NCBI RefSeq assembly: GCF_036231945.1 | Contig: NZ_CP109599.1 | Coordinates: 2,388,501 to 2,452,500, forward strand | DNA: 64,000 bases | Direction: 5' to 3' | Source: Streptomyces sp. NBC_01429 | GTDB taxonomy: Bacteria > Actinomycetota > Actinomycetes > Streptomycetales > Streptomycetaceae | Shown here: piece after piece, positions 34,586-43,493 of the stretch | Layout of the letters: each line of letters opens with the position of its first letter | How positions within the stretch are numbered: the first letter of the stretch is position 1 | Translations under genes and position numbers: made by a program | The notes under the pieces: model-generated | What the model was told of the DNA's origin: nothing | The model's database searches: none | What the model saw: the letters and a program-made list of their open reading frames with translations, nothing else

Positions 34586-36546
34586 TTGTCGCCCTCCTCG
34601 TGAGCGGCGGCCGGGGTGCCGGTCTGTGCCGAAGTGCCGGTCCCCGGGGTGCCGGTCGGGGCCGCGAGCGGATGGGTGGCCCATTCCAGGAGACCGAGAA
34701 AGGCCCGGTTGAGCAGGGACGTGTCCGACGGGCGCAGCGGGCGCTGCGCCATCAGCAGGGCCTGGCCGTAGAGGGATTCGACGGCGGTGCCGGTCAGCTC
34801 CTCGTCGGTGATGGCGGCGATCCTGCGTACCAGCGGGTTGTTGTCGTTGAGCACCAGCCTGGCCCGGGGCGCGGAGCCGCGCAGGGCGCCCAGGATGCCG
34901 CTCCAGAGCTGGTCGGCGCCTTCTTCGGCCGCCGCGCGGTCCCGCTCGTGGCGGGCCTCGCGGTCGTCGAGGAAGAGCGCGGGGACGGTGACGGGGTGGT
35001 ACGAGCGCAGCGCCACGTCGCAGCCGAGCGCGTCGAGGCGGGTCCTGGCGGTGGCGAGGAAGGGGGCGAGCGCCAGCTCCCGCCGGGCGTCGACCGGGTC
35101 CAGTTGGGCGGTGACGGCGCTCGCGTCGAGTTCGGTGACGGTGACGCCCTCCCTGATGTGCGGGAGCAGTGCGAGGAGGTCGGCGTCGTAGGTGTATCCG
35201 CCGTTGACGACGCCGAGGCCGTGCGCGGCGGCGATGGGTGAGACCTGGCGGAACTCCTCGACGGTCCGGGTGAAGTGGATCCGGGGGTGCGTACGGGCGA
35301 ACTCGTCGAGGGTGACCCGGCCGTCGCTGGTCTCGAACGGCAGCCAGGGCAGCATCAGCGCGAACAGTTCGGTGTCGTGCCGGGCCATGGACTTGACGCC
35401 CAGGTGGTGGACCCCGAGGAACGCGGCCAGCCGGTCGGGGTCGCCGGCGGCCAGCTCGGTCAGCCAGTTCCGGATGCGGGCGCCGAGCGCCTCCCGTACG
35501 GCGGTGAGGGTCTCGTCGTCGTACAGGTTCTCGCGGGAGGCGGTGGGGCGCAGCGTGTCGGTGTCGAGGACGACGCGGGCGAAGAACGCCCAGTCGGGCA
35601 GCAGGTTGTCCGCCCGGTCGGTGAGCAGCATGCCCTTGAGGTAGACGCGGTGGGCGGCGCGCTGCGCGGGGCTGGTGGCGGCGGGCAGCACGTAGGCGAC
35701 GCCGCGCACCCCGGCGACGGGCAGGTCCAGCTCGATGGAGTCGAGCGGGGTGAAGCCGAAGACCCGCGCGCAGTGCCCGGCGAGTGCGACGCGGCGGGCG
35801 GTGGGGGTGGGGTACGTGCGGTCCCAGACGGCGGGCCGCTCGGTCAGCGGCCGGTCGGTGGCCTCGGGGCCGGTGAAGGTGACGTCGTGGGGCAGCAGGG
35901 AGCCGTAGTCGGCGGCGAGTTCGGCGACGCGGCGCGGGTCGGTCCACTCCTCGGCGCCGGGCCTCGGTTCGAGGTGGACGGTGGTGCCGGGCTCGGGCCG
36001 TGCCTCGTGCGGCAGGGTCCGTACGGTGTACGAGCCGTCGTCGCGGGCCAGCCATTCGACGGGCGGTGCGTCGGGAGTGCGGGCCGATCTGGAGACGACG
36101 CGGATGCGCTGGGCCACGACGAAGCAGGCCAGGAGCCCGATGCCGAACTGGCCGAGGAACTCCTGCCGGGCGTTCTCCAGGCCGTCGCGCTTGGAGCTGC
36201 GGCCGATGGTGGCGAGCAGCGTGTGCACCTCGTCGGAGGTCAGGCCGATGCCGGAGTCCTCCATGACGACCGTGGAGCCGTCGGCGATCAGGCGGATGCG
36301 CAGGGGCGCGCCGGGCTCGTGGAGGAGGCGCGCGGTGGTGGCGTCGACCGCGTTCTGGAGCAGCTCGCGGACGTAGACGCGCGGGCTGGAGTAGAGGTGA
36401 TGGGAGAGGAGGTCGACCAGACCGCGCAGGTCCACCTGGAAGGTGTTGACCGCGGGCACGGAGGGGTCGGAGGCGTCGGAGGGTATGGAGTCGGAGGGTA
36501 TGGAAGCGTCGGAGGCGTCGGAGGGTACGGAAGCGTCAGGATTCAT
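34582..36546 (-). CDS. Hsp90-family (HtpG-like) ATPase
   Basis: A 654-residue protein; ATG 36546 begins MNPDASVPSD. The first 33 residues are a repetitive Ser/Asp/Pro tail made from 9-15-base DNA repeats. The GHKL ATPase domain follows, with Glu61 and Asn65 in VRELLQNAVDA, the DSGIGL motif (Asp97, Gly99, Gly101) and FGIG at 134-137. A middle domain carries a catalytic-loop-type arginine (TASRENLYDD). The C-terminal dimerisation region is divergent from classical HtpG. It is translationally coupled to the downstream TPR gene. It is a second, specialised Hsp90 paralogue rather than the housekeeping one. Confidence 0.88.
   Translation of the reverse strand: MNPDASVPSDASDASIPSDSIPSDASDPSVPAVNTFQVDLRGLVDLLSHHLYSSPRVYVRELLQNAVDATTARLLHEPGAPLRIRLIADGSTVVMEDSGIGLTSDEVHTLLATIGRSSKRDGLENARQEFLGQFGIGLLACFVVAQRIRVVSRSARTPDAPPVEWLARDDGSYTVRTLPHEARPEPGTTVHLEPRPGAEEWTDPRRVAELAADYGSLLPHDVTFTGPEATDRPLTERPAVWDRTYPTPTARRVALAGHCARVFGFTPLDSIELDLPVAGVRGVAYVLPAATSPAQRAAHRVYLKGMLLTDRADNLLPDWAFFARVVLDTDTLRPTASRENLYDDETLTAVREALGARIRNWLTELAAGDPDRLAAFLGVHHLGVKSMARHDTELFALMLPWLPFETSDGRVTLDEFARTHPRIHFTRTVEEFRQVSPIAAAHGLGVVNGGYTYDADLLALLPHIREGVTVTELDASAVTAQLDPVDARRELALAPFLATARTRLDALGCDVALRSYHPVTVPALFLDDREARHERDRAAAEEGADQLWSGILGALRGSAPRARLVLNDNNPLVRRIAAITDEELTGTAVESLYGQALLMAQRPLRPSDTSLLNRAFLGLLEWATHPLAAPTGTPGTGTSAQTGTPAAAHEEGDK
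36461..36540. repeat. Low-complexity repeats in Hsp90-like N-terminus
   Basis: Imperfect repeats of GGAGGCGTC / GGAGGGTATGGA(GTC) encode the DAS/IPSD tail of the Hsp90-like protein. Confidence 0.7.
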
Positions 36547-36905
36547 GGATGCGGGGAGCAACCGCGCAGCTCGAAGGCAGCTGCCGGCGCGGGTCGGGCG
36601 ATCGCGGGGTCCCCCCCTCACGAATCGCGATGGGCCCGGCCCTGACCCCGGCGGCAGGCGCACGTGTGCCGTGCGCAAGCCGCCGAGAAGGACGCGGAAT
36701 TGACAGCCATCCTAGGGATGACCACTGACAATGCCTATGGCGTTTCCCCGCGATCCGATCTTGTTCCGCCGCGCCCTGTCCCGCACCGCCCTGTCCCGCA
36801 CCGCCCTGTCCCGACTCGCTCTGTCCCGACCGGCCCCGACCGTGACGCGCGTGGCGACATCCGGGCTGCGGGCTCCGGGTCGCAGGTTGCGGGCTGCGGG
36901 CCGCG
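36547..36905. other. Intergenic region upstream of Hsp90-like gene
   Basis: Holds CATCC-TAG-GGATG (36708-36720, inverted repeat), a TTGACA at 36700-36705 on the plus strand without a well-placed -10, and a 15-bp tandem repeat (36773-36832). I see no convincing gene. Confidence 0.55.
36773..36832. repeat. Four tandem 15-bp repeats (GCCCTGTCCCGCACC)
   Basis: Two perfect copies followed by two degenerate copies, between the Hsp90-like gene and the Clp-N gene. No known role. Confidence 0.85.
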
Positions 36906-37490
36906 TCAGCCCGCCTCGGCCAGGCCGGGGTTCGCGCCGTCGCCCGTCCTGCCGTACATGGCGCGCTCCACCGCCGTGTAGGTGGCGCCGTGGTCAGCCA
37001 GGACCTCGGCGACCACGCCGGGGCGGGCCGTCAGCGCCAGCAGGAGGTGTTCGTCGCCGATGTGCCGGTCGCCCCGGCCGCGGGCGATCCGCAGCGCCTC
37101 CACCAGGATCTCCTTCGCGCCGGGGACGAAGGACCGGTGCCCCGTCCACCACCGGCCGCGCCTCCCGTCGGCCCGCATCGCCCCTTCCCCGTGTGCCTCC
37201 TCGACCTTCGAGACGATCTCCCCCAGGCCGATCCCGATGCCCGCGAGAGCCTCCGCGTCCGCCTTCGACAGGCCGCCGCGCCGTCGGCTGTCGGCGAGCG
37301 CGTCCTCCAGGGACCCGCGCCGGTCGCCGACGCCGAGGGCGGTGAGCGCGAACGACGCGCGCGTGCCCCGCCGGTCGAGGAGGGCCAGCAGCAGGTGTTC
37401 CTCGGTGACGCTGTCCGTCCCCATGCGCTCGGAATGGCTGACGGCTCCGGTGACGACACCGCGCGCGGCCTCGGTGAACCGTTCGAACAT
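36906..37490 (-). CDS. Clp N-terminal (Clp-R) domain protein
   Basis: A 194-residue protein with no ATPase domain. It starts MFERFTEAARGVV and carries both Clp-R repeats: TEEHLLLALLDRRGTRASFAL near 30 and IGDEHLLLALTARPGVVAEVL near 150. These domains bind substrates or adaptors in ClpA/C. Standalone versions are common in actinomycetes next to a small HTH protein, as here (start and stop share the TGATG junction). It may sequester Clp clients or antagonise ClpC; that is inference. Confidence 0.85.
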   Translation of the reverse strand: MFERFTEAARGVVTGAVSHSERMGTDSVTEEHLLLALLDRRGTRASFALTALGVGDRRGSLEDALADSRRRGGLSKADAEALAGIGIGLGEIVSKVEEAHGEGAMRADGRRGRWWTGHRSFVPGAKEILVEALRIARGRGDRHIGDEHLLLALTARPGVVAEVLADHGATYTAVERAMYGRTGDGANPGLAEAG

Positions 37491-37699
37491 CACTGCCTCC
37501 CGTGTTTTTTGTGCGCGGCCTGCCGGCTGACGCCCAGCTCGTCCGCGATCTCCTGCCACGACCAGCCCTGGTCGCGGGCGCCGCGCACCTGTACGGCTTC
37601 GAGCTGCTCCAGCAGCCGGCGCAGCGCGGCGACCGCCCTGAGCCCGACCCGGGGGTCGCGGTCGCCCGCCCGCTCGGCGAGATCCGTTGCTTCGGTCAT
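37490..37699 (-). CDS. Small helix-turn-helix regulator paired with Clp-N protein
   Basis: A 69-residue protein. ATG 37699 begins MTEATDLAERAGDRDPR. The HTH is the C-terminal half (GWSWQEIADELGVSRQAAHKKH). Its -10 box ends only seven bases before the ATG, so the mRNA is probably leaderless. Two identical inverted repeats lie on its promoter, arguing for autorepression of this HTH/Clp-N operon. Confidence 0.88.
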   Translation of the reverse strand: MTEATDLAERAGDRDPRVGLRAVAALRRLLEQLEAVQVRGARDQGWSWQEIADELGVSRQAAHKKHGRQ

Positions 37700-37702
37700 G
37701 CC

Positions 37703-37718
37703 GTCAATGTACGTTGAC
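37703..37718. promoter_or_regulatory. Operator 1, GTCAA-N6-TTGAC
   Basis: A near-perfect 16-bp palindrome centred on GTAC overlaps the -10 box of the HTH/Clp-N promoter. Confidence 0.75.
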
Positions 37719-37734
37719 AGACGAGGAGCGTCAA
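37706..37734 (-). promoter_or_regulatory. Promoter of HTH/Clp-N operon, TTGACG-N17-TACATT
   Basis: A near-consensus housekeeping promoter on the minus strand. The expected transcript start coincides with the first base of the ATG at 37699. Confidence 0.8.
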
Positions 37735-37745
37735 TCAAAGTTGAC
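37730..37745. promoter_or_regulatory. Operator 2, GTCAA-N6-TTGAC
   Basis: A second copy with the same arms and spacing, 27 bp from operator 1, overlaps the -35 box. Confidence 0.75.
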
Positions 37746-37772
37746 AAGAAAAAGGCAGGAGGCGTCAGGGCG

Positions 37773-38726
37773 TCAGGGCGTCAGCACGACCTTCCCGAAG
37801 AGCCCGCCCGCCGCCATCCGCTCGAAGCCCTCCCGCGCCCGGTCCAGCGGCAGCACCTCGTCGATCACCGGCCGTACGCCCTTCACGGCGCAGAACGCGA
37901 GCAGGTCCTCCAGCTCCCCCAGCGACCCCATGGTCGAACCGACGACCCGCAGCTCCAGGAAGAAGATCCGGGTCAGCTCCGCGTGCGCGGGACGGTCGCC
38001 GCTGGTGGCGCCCGAGATGACCAGCGTGCCGCCGCGCCGCAGGCACTTGATGGAGTGCGACCAGGTGGCCGCGCCGACCGTCTCGATGACGGCGTCCACC
38101 CGGTGCGGCAGCCGCGCGCCCGGCTCGTACGCCTCCAGCGCGCCCAGTTCGACGGCGCGCGCCCGCTTGGCCGCGTCGCGGCTGGTGGCGTACACCCGCA
38201 GTCCCGCCGCGCTGCCGAGGACGATCGCCGCCGTGGCGACGCCGCCGCCCGCGCCCTGGACGAGAACCGAGTCGCCGGGCCGTACGCCCGCGTTGGTGAA
38301 GAGCATCCGGTACGCGGTCAGCCAGGCGGTGGGCAGACAGGCGGCCTCCTCGAAGCTCAGCCCCTCGGGCTTGCGCAGCAGGTTCGCCCTCGGCACGGCG
38401 ACCCGTTCCGCGAAGGTGCCCTGGTAATGCTCGGTGAGGATCGAGCGGGGCTCGGTGCCGTGGTCGCCGCCGCCGATGACGGAGTGGACGACGACCTCGT
38501 TGCCGTCCTCGTCGAGCCCGGCGGCGTCGCAGCCGAGGATCATCGGCAGCTTCTCCTCGGCGAGGCCCACCCCGCGCAGCGACCACAGATCGTGGTGGTT
38601 GAGGGAGGCGGCCTTCACCCTGACGGTGGTCCAGCCGGGGGGCGTCCCGGGCTCCGGGCGTTCACCCAGCTCAAGGCCCTTGAGGGGATCGGCGAAGTCG
38701 GTATGTGCTGCGTAGGCGGCGAACAT
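37773..38726 (-). CDS. MDR-family zinc-type alcohol dehydrogenase/quinone reductase-like protein
   Basis: A 317-residue NAD(P)H-dependent oxidoreductase; ATG 38726 begins MFAAYAAHTDF. The N-terminal GroES-like domain has LNHHDLWSLRG and LGCDAAG, and the nucleotide-binding domain has VLVQGAGGGVATAAIVLG with YATSRDAAKRA. Structural-zinc cysteines are not evident, so it is closer to the quinone-oxidoreductase side of the family. The substrate is unknown. A TATCGT element 15-20 bases upstream suggests a short leader. It precedes malic enzyme in the same order as in S. coelicolor. Confidence 0.88.
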   Translation of the reverse strand: MFAAYAAHTDFADPLKGLELGERPEPGTPPGWTTVRVKAASLNHHDLWSLRGVGLAEEKLPMILGCDAAGLDEDGNEVVVHSVIGGGDHGTEPRSILTEHYQGTFAERVAVPRANLLRKPEGLSFEEAACLPTAWLTAYRMLFTNAGVRPGDSVLVQGAGGGVATAAIVLGSAAGLRVYATSRDAAKRARAVELGALEAYEPGARLPHRVDAVIETVGAATWSHSIKCLRRGGTLVISGATSGDRPAHAELTRIFFLELRVVGSTMGSLGELEDLLAFCAVKGVRPVIDEVLPLDRAREGFERMAAGGLFGKVVLTP

Positions 38727-38858
38727 GGACCCGACGATAGGGCTGCGGCGGCACGCCGGGAACCGTCGGCGCGTGTGACACACCTCAACGGCCGCGGGCC
38801 GCGTCCCACCCCTGGGAAAGGGGTACGACACGGCCCGCGCCGGACGGCGGACCCGGGG

Positions 38859-40151
38859 TCAGCGCCGCGCGACCCCCTCGGCGCGCGCCGCCGCCGCGAC
38901 CGCCGCCGTGACCGCCGGGGCGACCCGCTCGTCGAACGGCGAGGGGATGACGTAGTCCGCCGCCAGCTCGTCCCCGACCACGTCGGCCAGCGCGTTCGCC
39001 GCCGCGATCTTCATGGACTCGGTGATCCGGGAGGCCCGCACCTGGAGCGCGCCCGCGAAGATGCCCGGGAAGGCGAGCACGTTGTTGATCTGGTTCGGGT
39101 AGTCGGAGCGTCCGGTGGCCACCACCGCCGCGTACCGGTGCGCGATGTCCGGGTGCACCTCGGGGTTGGGGTTGGCCATCGCGAAGACGAACGCCCCCGG
39201 CGCCATCGAGGCGATCGCGGGCTCCGGGACCGTACCGCCGGACACCCCGATGAAGACGTCGGCGCCGGAGAGCGCGGTCTCCAGCGAACCGGAGAGCCCG
39301 GCGCGGTTGGTGAGCGCCGCCAGCTCGCGCTTGACGTCCGTCAGGTCGTCGCGGTCGGCGCTGACGATGCCCTTGCGGTCCGCCACGGCCACATCGCCGA
39401 GCCCGGCCGCCAGCAGGAACTTGGCGATGGCGACCCCGGCCGCGCCCGCCCCCGAGATGACCGCGCGCAGCTCGCCGAGGGTCCGGCCGGTCAGCTTCGC
39501 CGCGTTGCGCAGGGCGGCGAGGGTGACGACGGCCGTGCCGTGCTGGTCGTCGTGGAAGACGGGGATGTCGAGGCGCTCCTGGAGCCTGCGCTCGATCTCG
39601 AAGCATCGCGGCGCCGCGATGTCCTCCAGATTGACGCCCCCGAAGGAGGGCGCGAGCCGGACGACGGTCTCGATGATCTCGTCCGTGTCCGTGGTGGCGA
39701 GCGCGAGCGGCACCGCGTCGACGCCGCCGAACTGCTTGAAGAGGATCGCCTTGCCCTCCATCACGGGCAGCGACGCCTCGGGGCCGATGTCACCGAGTCC
39801 CAGCACCGCCGTACCGTCCGTCACGACGGCCACGACCTGCGACTTCCAGGTGTAGTCGTGCACCAGCTCGGGCCGCTCCGCGATCGCGCTGCACACCTTG
39901 GCGACGCCGGGCGTGTACGCGAGGGACAGGTCGTCCTTGTCCCGCACCGGGACCGTGGCCCTGATGGCCATCTTGCCGCCGCGGTGGAGCGCGAAGGCCG
40001 GATCGAAGGGCTCGTCCACGCCGTTGCCGGCGTCTGCCGTGCCGTGCGTCGCGCTGTCCTGAGCACTGTTGTGAGCGCTGCCCCGAGTACTGCTGTCGTG
40101 AGCACTGCCGTGAGCACTGTCGCTGCGAGGATTGACGATCTCCGCTGCCAT
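38859..40151 (-). CDS. NAD-dependent malic enzyme
   Basis: A 430-residue oxidative decarboxylase converting malate to pyruvate. After a 45-residue Ser/Ala/His-rich repetitive extension, the enzyme starts at DEPFDPAFALHRGGKMAI. It shows the malic signature (LGDIGPEASLPVMEGKAILFK), the metal site FHDDQHGTAVV, the NAD loop GAGAAGVAIAKFLL, and MANPNPEVHPD. There are no ACT or phosphotransacetylase extensions. The N-terminal extension is unusual and looks disordered. The gene is transcribed alone or with the MDR gene downstream. Confidence 0.95.
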   Translation of the reverse strand: MAAEIVNPRSDSAHGSAHDSSTRGSAHNSAQDSATHGTADAGNGVDEPFDPAFALHRGGKMAIRATVPVRDKDDLSLAYTPGVAKVCSAIAERPELVHDYTWKSQVVAVVTDGTAVLGLGDIGPEASLPVMEGKAILFKQFGGVDAVPLALATTDTDEIIETVVRLAPSFGGVNLEDIAAPRCFEIERRLQERLDIPVFHDDQHGTAVVTLAALRNAAKLTGRTLGELRAVISGAGAAGVAIAKFLLAAGLGDVAVADRKGIVSADRDDLTDVKRELAALTNRAGLSGSLETALSGADVFIGVSGGTVPEPAIASMAPGAFVFAMANPNPEVHPDIAHRYAAVVATGRSDYPNQINNVLAFPGIFAGALQVRASRITESMKIAAANALADVVGDELAADYVIPSPFDERVAPAVTAAVAAAARAEGVARR

Positions 40152-40714
40152 GTAGATGACCCCTTAAGTCTTCATCAGTTGAGGGTGTCCACTCCTGGTT
40201 GAGGAGGGGTGGGCGGGCATCGCGTTCGCTCCCCGCGTCGCGGTTGGGCCGCCCGGCAGGGATGTATACGTACGCGCGGGCGCGCCGCACACGCGCCCGG
40301 AGCCCCGGATGAGGGGTGTAATCGTCCTTCATACCGGACGGACCGCATCGTTCACGAGTCCATTCCCTCCGGTGATCGACGGTTGATCCACGGATGATTC
40401 CGACAGCGATTCCCGCGGTGAGATGACTCATAGCAGAGCAATTCGGACGCATCCGGTAAGCGCCATGATTCACACCCAAGGAGGGAAACGGACCGGAGAT
40501 CCTCCGGCCGGAAGAAGGCATTCCCACAGATGGTCCGGATTGATGTACCGCCACGCAGGGGTCGGGGGGTGTCCCGTTACCCGATTTTGACATGCCCGGT
40601 CGCCTGAATGGGCCAGTCCAAATGGCAGGATGCCGTAATCACACTCGGTCGCGACACTCGAAGACGCGTGCTCGGCCACTTGGCAGCTCCCTCACCCGCC
40701 GGAGGACCCTGATC
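40152..40714. other. Divergent promoter region, malic enzyme / ABC transporter
   Basis: About 560 bases without a convincing gene and lower in GC than neighbours. It contains ATGACTCAT (40423-40431), TTGACA at 40587-40592 reading toward the transporter, and GGAGGA (40701-40706), the ribosome site of the binding-protein gene. No riboswitch structure was recognised. Confidence 0.55.
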
Positions 40715-41668
40715 ATGACCGCACGCACCACCCGCCGTACGACCGCCGCGAAGTCCCGGATCGCCGCGGCCGGCGCGATCGTGGTCGCCGGCACACTGCT
40801 GCTGACCGCCTGCGGTGACCAGACCCAGAGCGGCGAGAAGTCCTCGGAATCCACGAAGGCGCCCCTCTTCGACCAGCTGCCCAAGGCCATCCAGGACAAG
40901 GGCGTCATCAAGGTCGGCTCGGACATCTCGTATGCCCCGGTCGAATTCAAGGACAAGTCCGGCAAGACGGTGGGTATCGACCCGGACCTCGCGGACGCGC
41001 TCGGCAAGCAGCTCGGCGTCACGTTCGAGTTCGAGAACGGCACCTTCGACTCGCTGCTCACGGGCCTGCGCTCCAAGCGGTACGACATGGCCATGTCGGC
41101 CATGACGGACACCAAGGACCGCCAGGACGGGGTGGACAGCGACACCGGCAAGAAAGTCGGCGAGGGCGTCGACTTCGTCGACTACTTCACGGCCGGCGTC
41201 TCCCTGTACACGAAGAAGGGCGCGAACACCGGCATCACCACCTGGTCGGACGTCTGCGGCAAGAAGATCGTCGTCCAGCGCGCGACCGTCTCGGAGGACC
41301 TGGCCAAGTCCGAGAGCAAGAAGTGTACGAGCGCCGGGAAGGGCAAGATCTCCATCGAGTCGTTCGACAACGACCAGCAGGCGCAGACCCGGCTGCGCAG
41401 CGGTGGCGCCGTGGTCGGCTCCAGTGACGCCCCGGTCGCCGCCTACGCGGCCAAGACCTCGGGCGGCGGCAAGGACTTCGAGGTCGTCGGCGAGCAGGTC
41501 GAGGCCGCTCCGTACGGCATCGCCGTGGCGAAGGGCAGCCCGCTGGCGAAGGCGCTCAAGGACGCCATGGACGCGATCATCAAGAACGGCGAGTACTCGA
41601 AGGTTCTCGACAAGTGGGGCGCCGGCGAGGGCGCGGTGACGGAAGCCAAGATCAACGGTGGCTCCTGA
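40715..41668 (+). CDS. Amino-acid ABC transporter substrate-binding lipoprotein
   Basis: A 317-residue protein with ATG 40715 after GGAGGA. A Thr/Arg-rich n-region, a hydrophobic core and the lipobox LLTAC give a mature lipoprotein at Cys34 or thereabouts. It is a SBP family 3 protein (KVGSDISYAPVEFKDKSGK, GIDPDLADALGKQLG, DMAMSAMTDT), typical for glutamate/glutamine or other polar amino acids. It heads a three-gene operon with permease and ATPase. Specificity cannot be read from the sequence. Confidence 0.95.
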   Translation: MTARTTRRTTAAKSRIAAAGAIVVAGTLLLTACGDQTQSGEKSSESTKAPLFDQLPKAIQDKGVIKVGSDISYAPVEFKDKSGKTVGIDPDLADALGKQLGVTFEFENGTFDSLLTGLRSKRYDMAMSAMTDTKDRQDGVDSDTGKKVGEGVDFVDYFTAGVSLYTKKGANTGITTWSDVCGKKIVVQRATVSEDLAKSESKKCTSAGKGKISIESFDNDQQAQTRLRSGGAVVGSSDAPVAAYAAKTSGGGKDFEVVGEQVEAAPYGIAVAKGSPLAKALKDAMDAIIKNGEYSKVLDKWGAGEGAVTEAKINGGS

Positions 41669-41695
41669 TCTGCCCGGCGAGGAAAGGCAGCTCTC

Positions 41696-42634
41696 GTGAG
41701 CGTTGAGATCGACAAGCCGAGCGGCCCCCAGGGCACGCCGTCCCCCGTCTCGGAACCCATCACGGCCATCCCCGTACGGCACTACGGGCGATACGTCTCC
41801 GCGGTGGTCGCCATCGCGCTGCTCTGCGCGATCGTCTACGCGTTCGCCCAGGGCAACATCAACTGGGGCGCCATCCCCGACTACTTCTTCGACGACCGCA
41901 TCCTCGAGGGTGTGGGCCAGACCATGCTGCTCACGGTGGTCTCGATGCTGATCGGCGTCGTCGGCGGCATCGTGCTGGCGGTGATGCGGCTGTCGAAGAA
42001 CCCGGTGATGTCCTCGATCGCCTGGTCGTACATCTGGTTCTTCCGCGGCACCCCGGTCCTGGTGCAGCTGATGGTCTGGTTCAACCTGGGGCTGGTCTTC
42101 GAGTACATCAACCTCGGACCGATCTACAAGGACTACTGGTCCAGCTTCATGACGCCCTTCCTGACGGCCCTGCTGGGTCTCGGGCTGAACGAGGCCGCCT
42201 ACATGGCCGAGATCTGCCGGGCGGGCCTGCTGTCGGTCGACGAAGGCCAGACGGAGGCGTCGCACGCGCTGGGCATGAGCCACGCCAAGACGCTGCGCAG
42301 GATCGTGATCCCGCAGGCGATGCGGGTGGTCGTGCCGCCGACCGGCAACGAAGTCATCAACATGCTGAAGACGACCTCGCTGGTCTCGGCCGTCCAGTAC
42401 TACGAACTGCTGCGGTACGCGCAGGACATCGGGCAGTCCTCCGGTGCCCCGGTGGAGATGCTCTTCCTCGCGGCGGCCTGGTACCTGGTCATGACGTCGG
42501 TGCTCTCCGTCGGCCAGTACTACCTGGAGCGCTACTACGCGCGGGGGTCCAGCCGGACCCTCCCGCCCTCCCCGCTCCAGCGCGTCCGCGCGAATCTGCT
42601 GTCCCTCGGCCGGCCCAAGGGAGGCATGGCATGA
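41696..42634 (+). CDS. Amino-acid ABC transporter permease
   Basis: A 312-residue membrane protein with GTG 41696 after a purine-rich GAGGAAAGG. An approximately 30-residue cytoplasmic tail precedes one helix and then the HisM/GlnM-type permease core. The EAA loop is present ([22 protein letters not shown]), then [11 protein letters not shown] is seen earlier in the core as expected. The ATG of the ATPase gene overlaps the stop, so translation is coupled. Confidence 0.95.
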   Translation: MSVEIDKPSGPQGTPSPVSEPITAIPVRHYGRYVSAVVAIALLCAIVYAFAQGNINWGAIPDYFFDDRILEGVGQTMLLTVVSMLIGVVGGIVLAVMRLSKNPVMSSIAWSYIWFFRGTPVLVQLMVWFNLGLVFEYINLGPIYKDYWSSFMTPFLTALLGLGLNEAAYMAEICRAGLLSVDEGQTEASHALGMSHAKTLRRIVIPQAMRVVVPPTGNEVINMLKTTSLVSAVQYYELLRYAQDIGQSSGAPVEMLFLAAAWYLVMTSVLSVGQYYLERYYARGSSRTLPPSPLQRVRANLLSLGRPKGGMA

Positions 42635-43392
42635 CCGCGATGGTGAAGGCCGAGGGCGTCCACAAGTCCTTCGGCGCCGCCCACATCCTCAAGGGCATCG
42701 ACCTGGAGGTAGCGCCGCGCGAGGTGTTCTGTCTGATCGGCCCGTCCGGTTCCGGCAAGTCCACCTTCCTGCGCTGCATCAACCACCTGGAGAAGATCAA
42801 CTCCGGCCGGCTCTCGGTCGACGGCGAGCTGGTCGGCTACCGGCAGCGCGGCGACAAGCTGTACGAGCTGAAGGACGCCGAGGTCGCCAGGAAGCGCCGG
42901 GACATCGGCATGGTCTTCCAGCGCTTCAACCTCTTCCCGCACATGACGGCGATCGAGAACGTCATGGAGGCGCCGGTCCAGGTGCGCGGCGAGGCCAAGG
43001 CCGTGGCCAGGGCCCGCGCCGAACGGCTGCTGGACCGGGTGGGCCTGGCCGACAAGGCCGGCAACTACCCCTCGCAGCTCTCCGGCGGCCAGCAGCAGCG
43101 CGTGGCGATCGCCCGCGCGCTGGCGATGGAGCCGAAGCTCATGCTCTTCGACGAGCCGACGTCGGCGCTCGACCCGGAGCTGGTCGGCGATGTGCTGGAC
43201 GTGATGCGCGGTCTCGCCGAGGACGGCATGACGATGATCGTCGTCACGCACGAGATGGGCTTCGCGCGGGAGGTCGGCGACGCGCTGGTCTTCATGGACG
43301 ACGGCGTGGTGGTCGAGTCGGGCCATCCCCGGGACGTACTGACCGACCCGCAGCACGACCGTACGAAGTCGTTCCTCTCCAAGGTGCTGTGA
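42631..43392 (+). CDS. Amino-acid ABC transporter ATP-binding protein
   Basis: A 253-residue ABC ATPase of the polar-amino-acid class. Walker [11 protein letters not shown] loop [13 protein letters not shown], signature [15 protein letters not shown], Walker [15 protein letters not shown] and the H-loop VVTHEMGF are all intact. A 10-residue insert ([21 protein letters not shown]) before the Q loop is common in actinobacterial members. It is the last gene of the operon, followed by a terminator. Confidence 0.97.
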   Translation: MTAMVKAEGVHKSFGAAHILKGIDLEVAPREVFCLIGPSGSGKSTFLRCINHLEKINSGRLSVDGELVGYRQRGDKLYELKDAEVARKRRDIGMVFQRFNLFPHMTAIENVMEAPVQVRGEAKAVARARAERLLDRVGLADKAGNYPSQLSGGQQQRVAIARALAMEPKLMLFDEPTSALDPELVGDVLDVMRGLAEDGMTMIVVTHEMGFAREVGDALVFMDDGVVVESGHPRDVLTDPQHDRTKSFLSKVL

Positions 43393-43444
43393 TCGCGGGT
43401 CCCGCCAGGGGCCTCGCGACCGGGGGCGCGGCGGGAGCGGTGAG

Positions 43445-43472
43445 GGGCGGTACGGTTGCGGCCGTACCGCCC
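43445..43472. terminator. Bidirectional terminator
   Basis: GGGCGGTACGG and CCGTACCGCCC arms (11 bp) with a TTGCGG loop, between the convergent ABC ATPase and methyltransferase genes. Confidence 0.85.
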
Positions 43473-43493
43473 GGAACACCCCTCCCGCCGTGC

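Noticed and set aside
31766..34603. Long plus-strand open frame antisense to the TPR gene
   Set aside because: Shadow of the TPR coding frame; no motif and no ribosome site.
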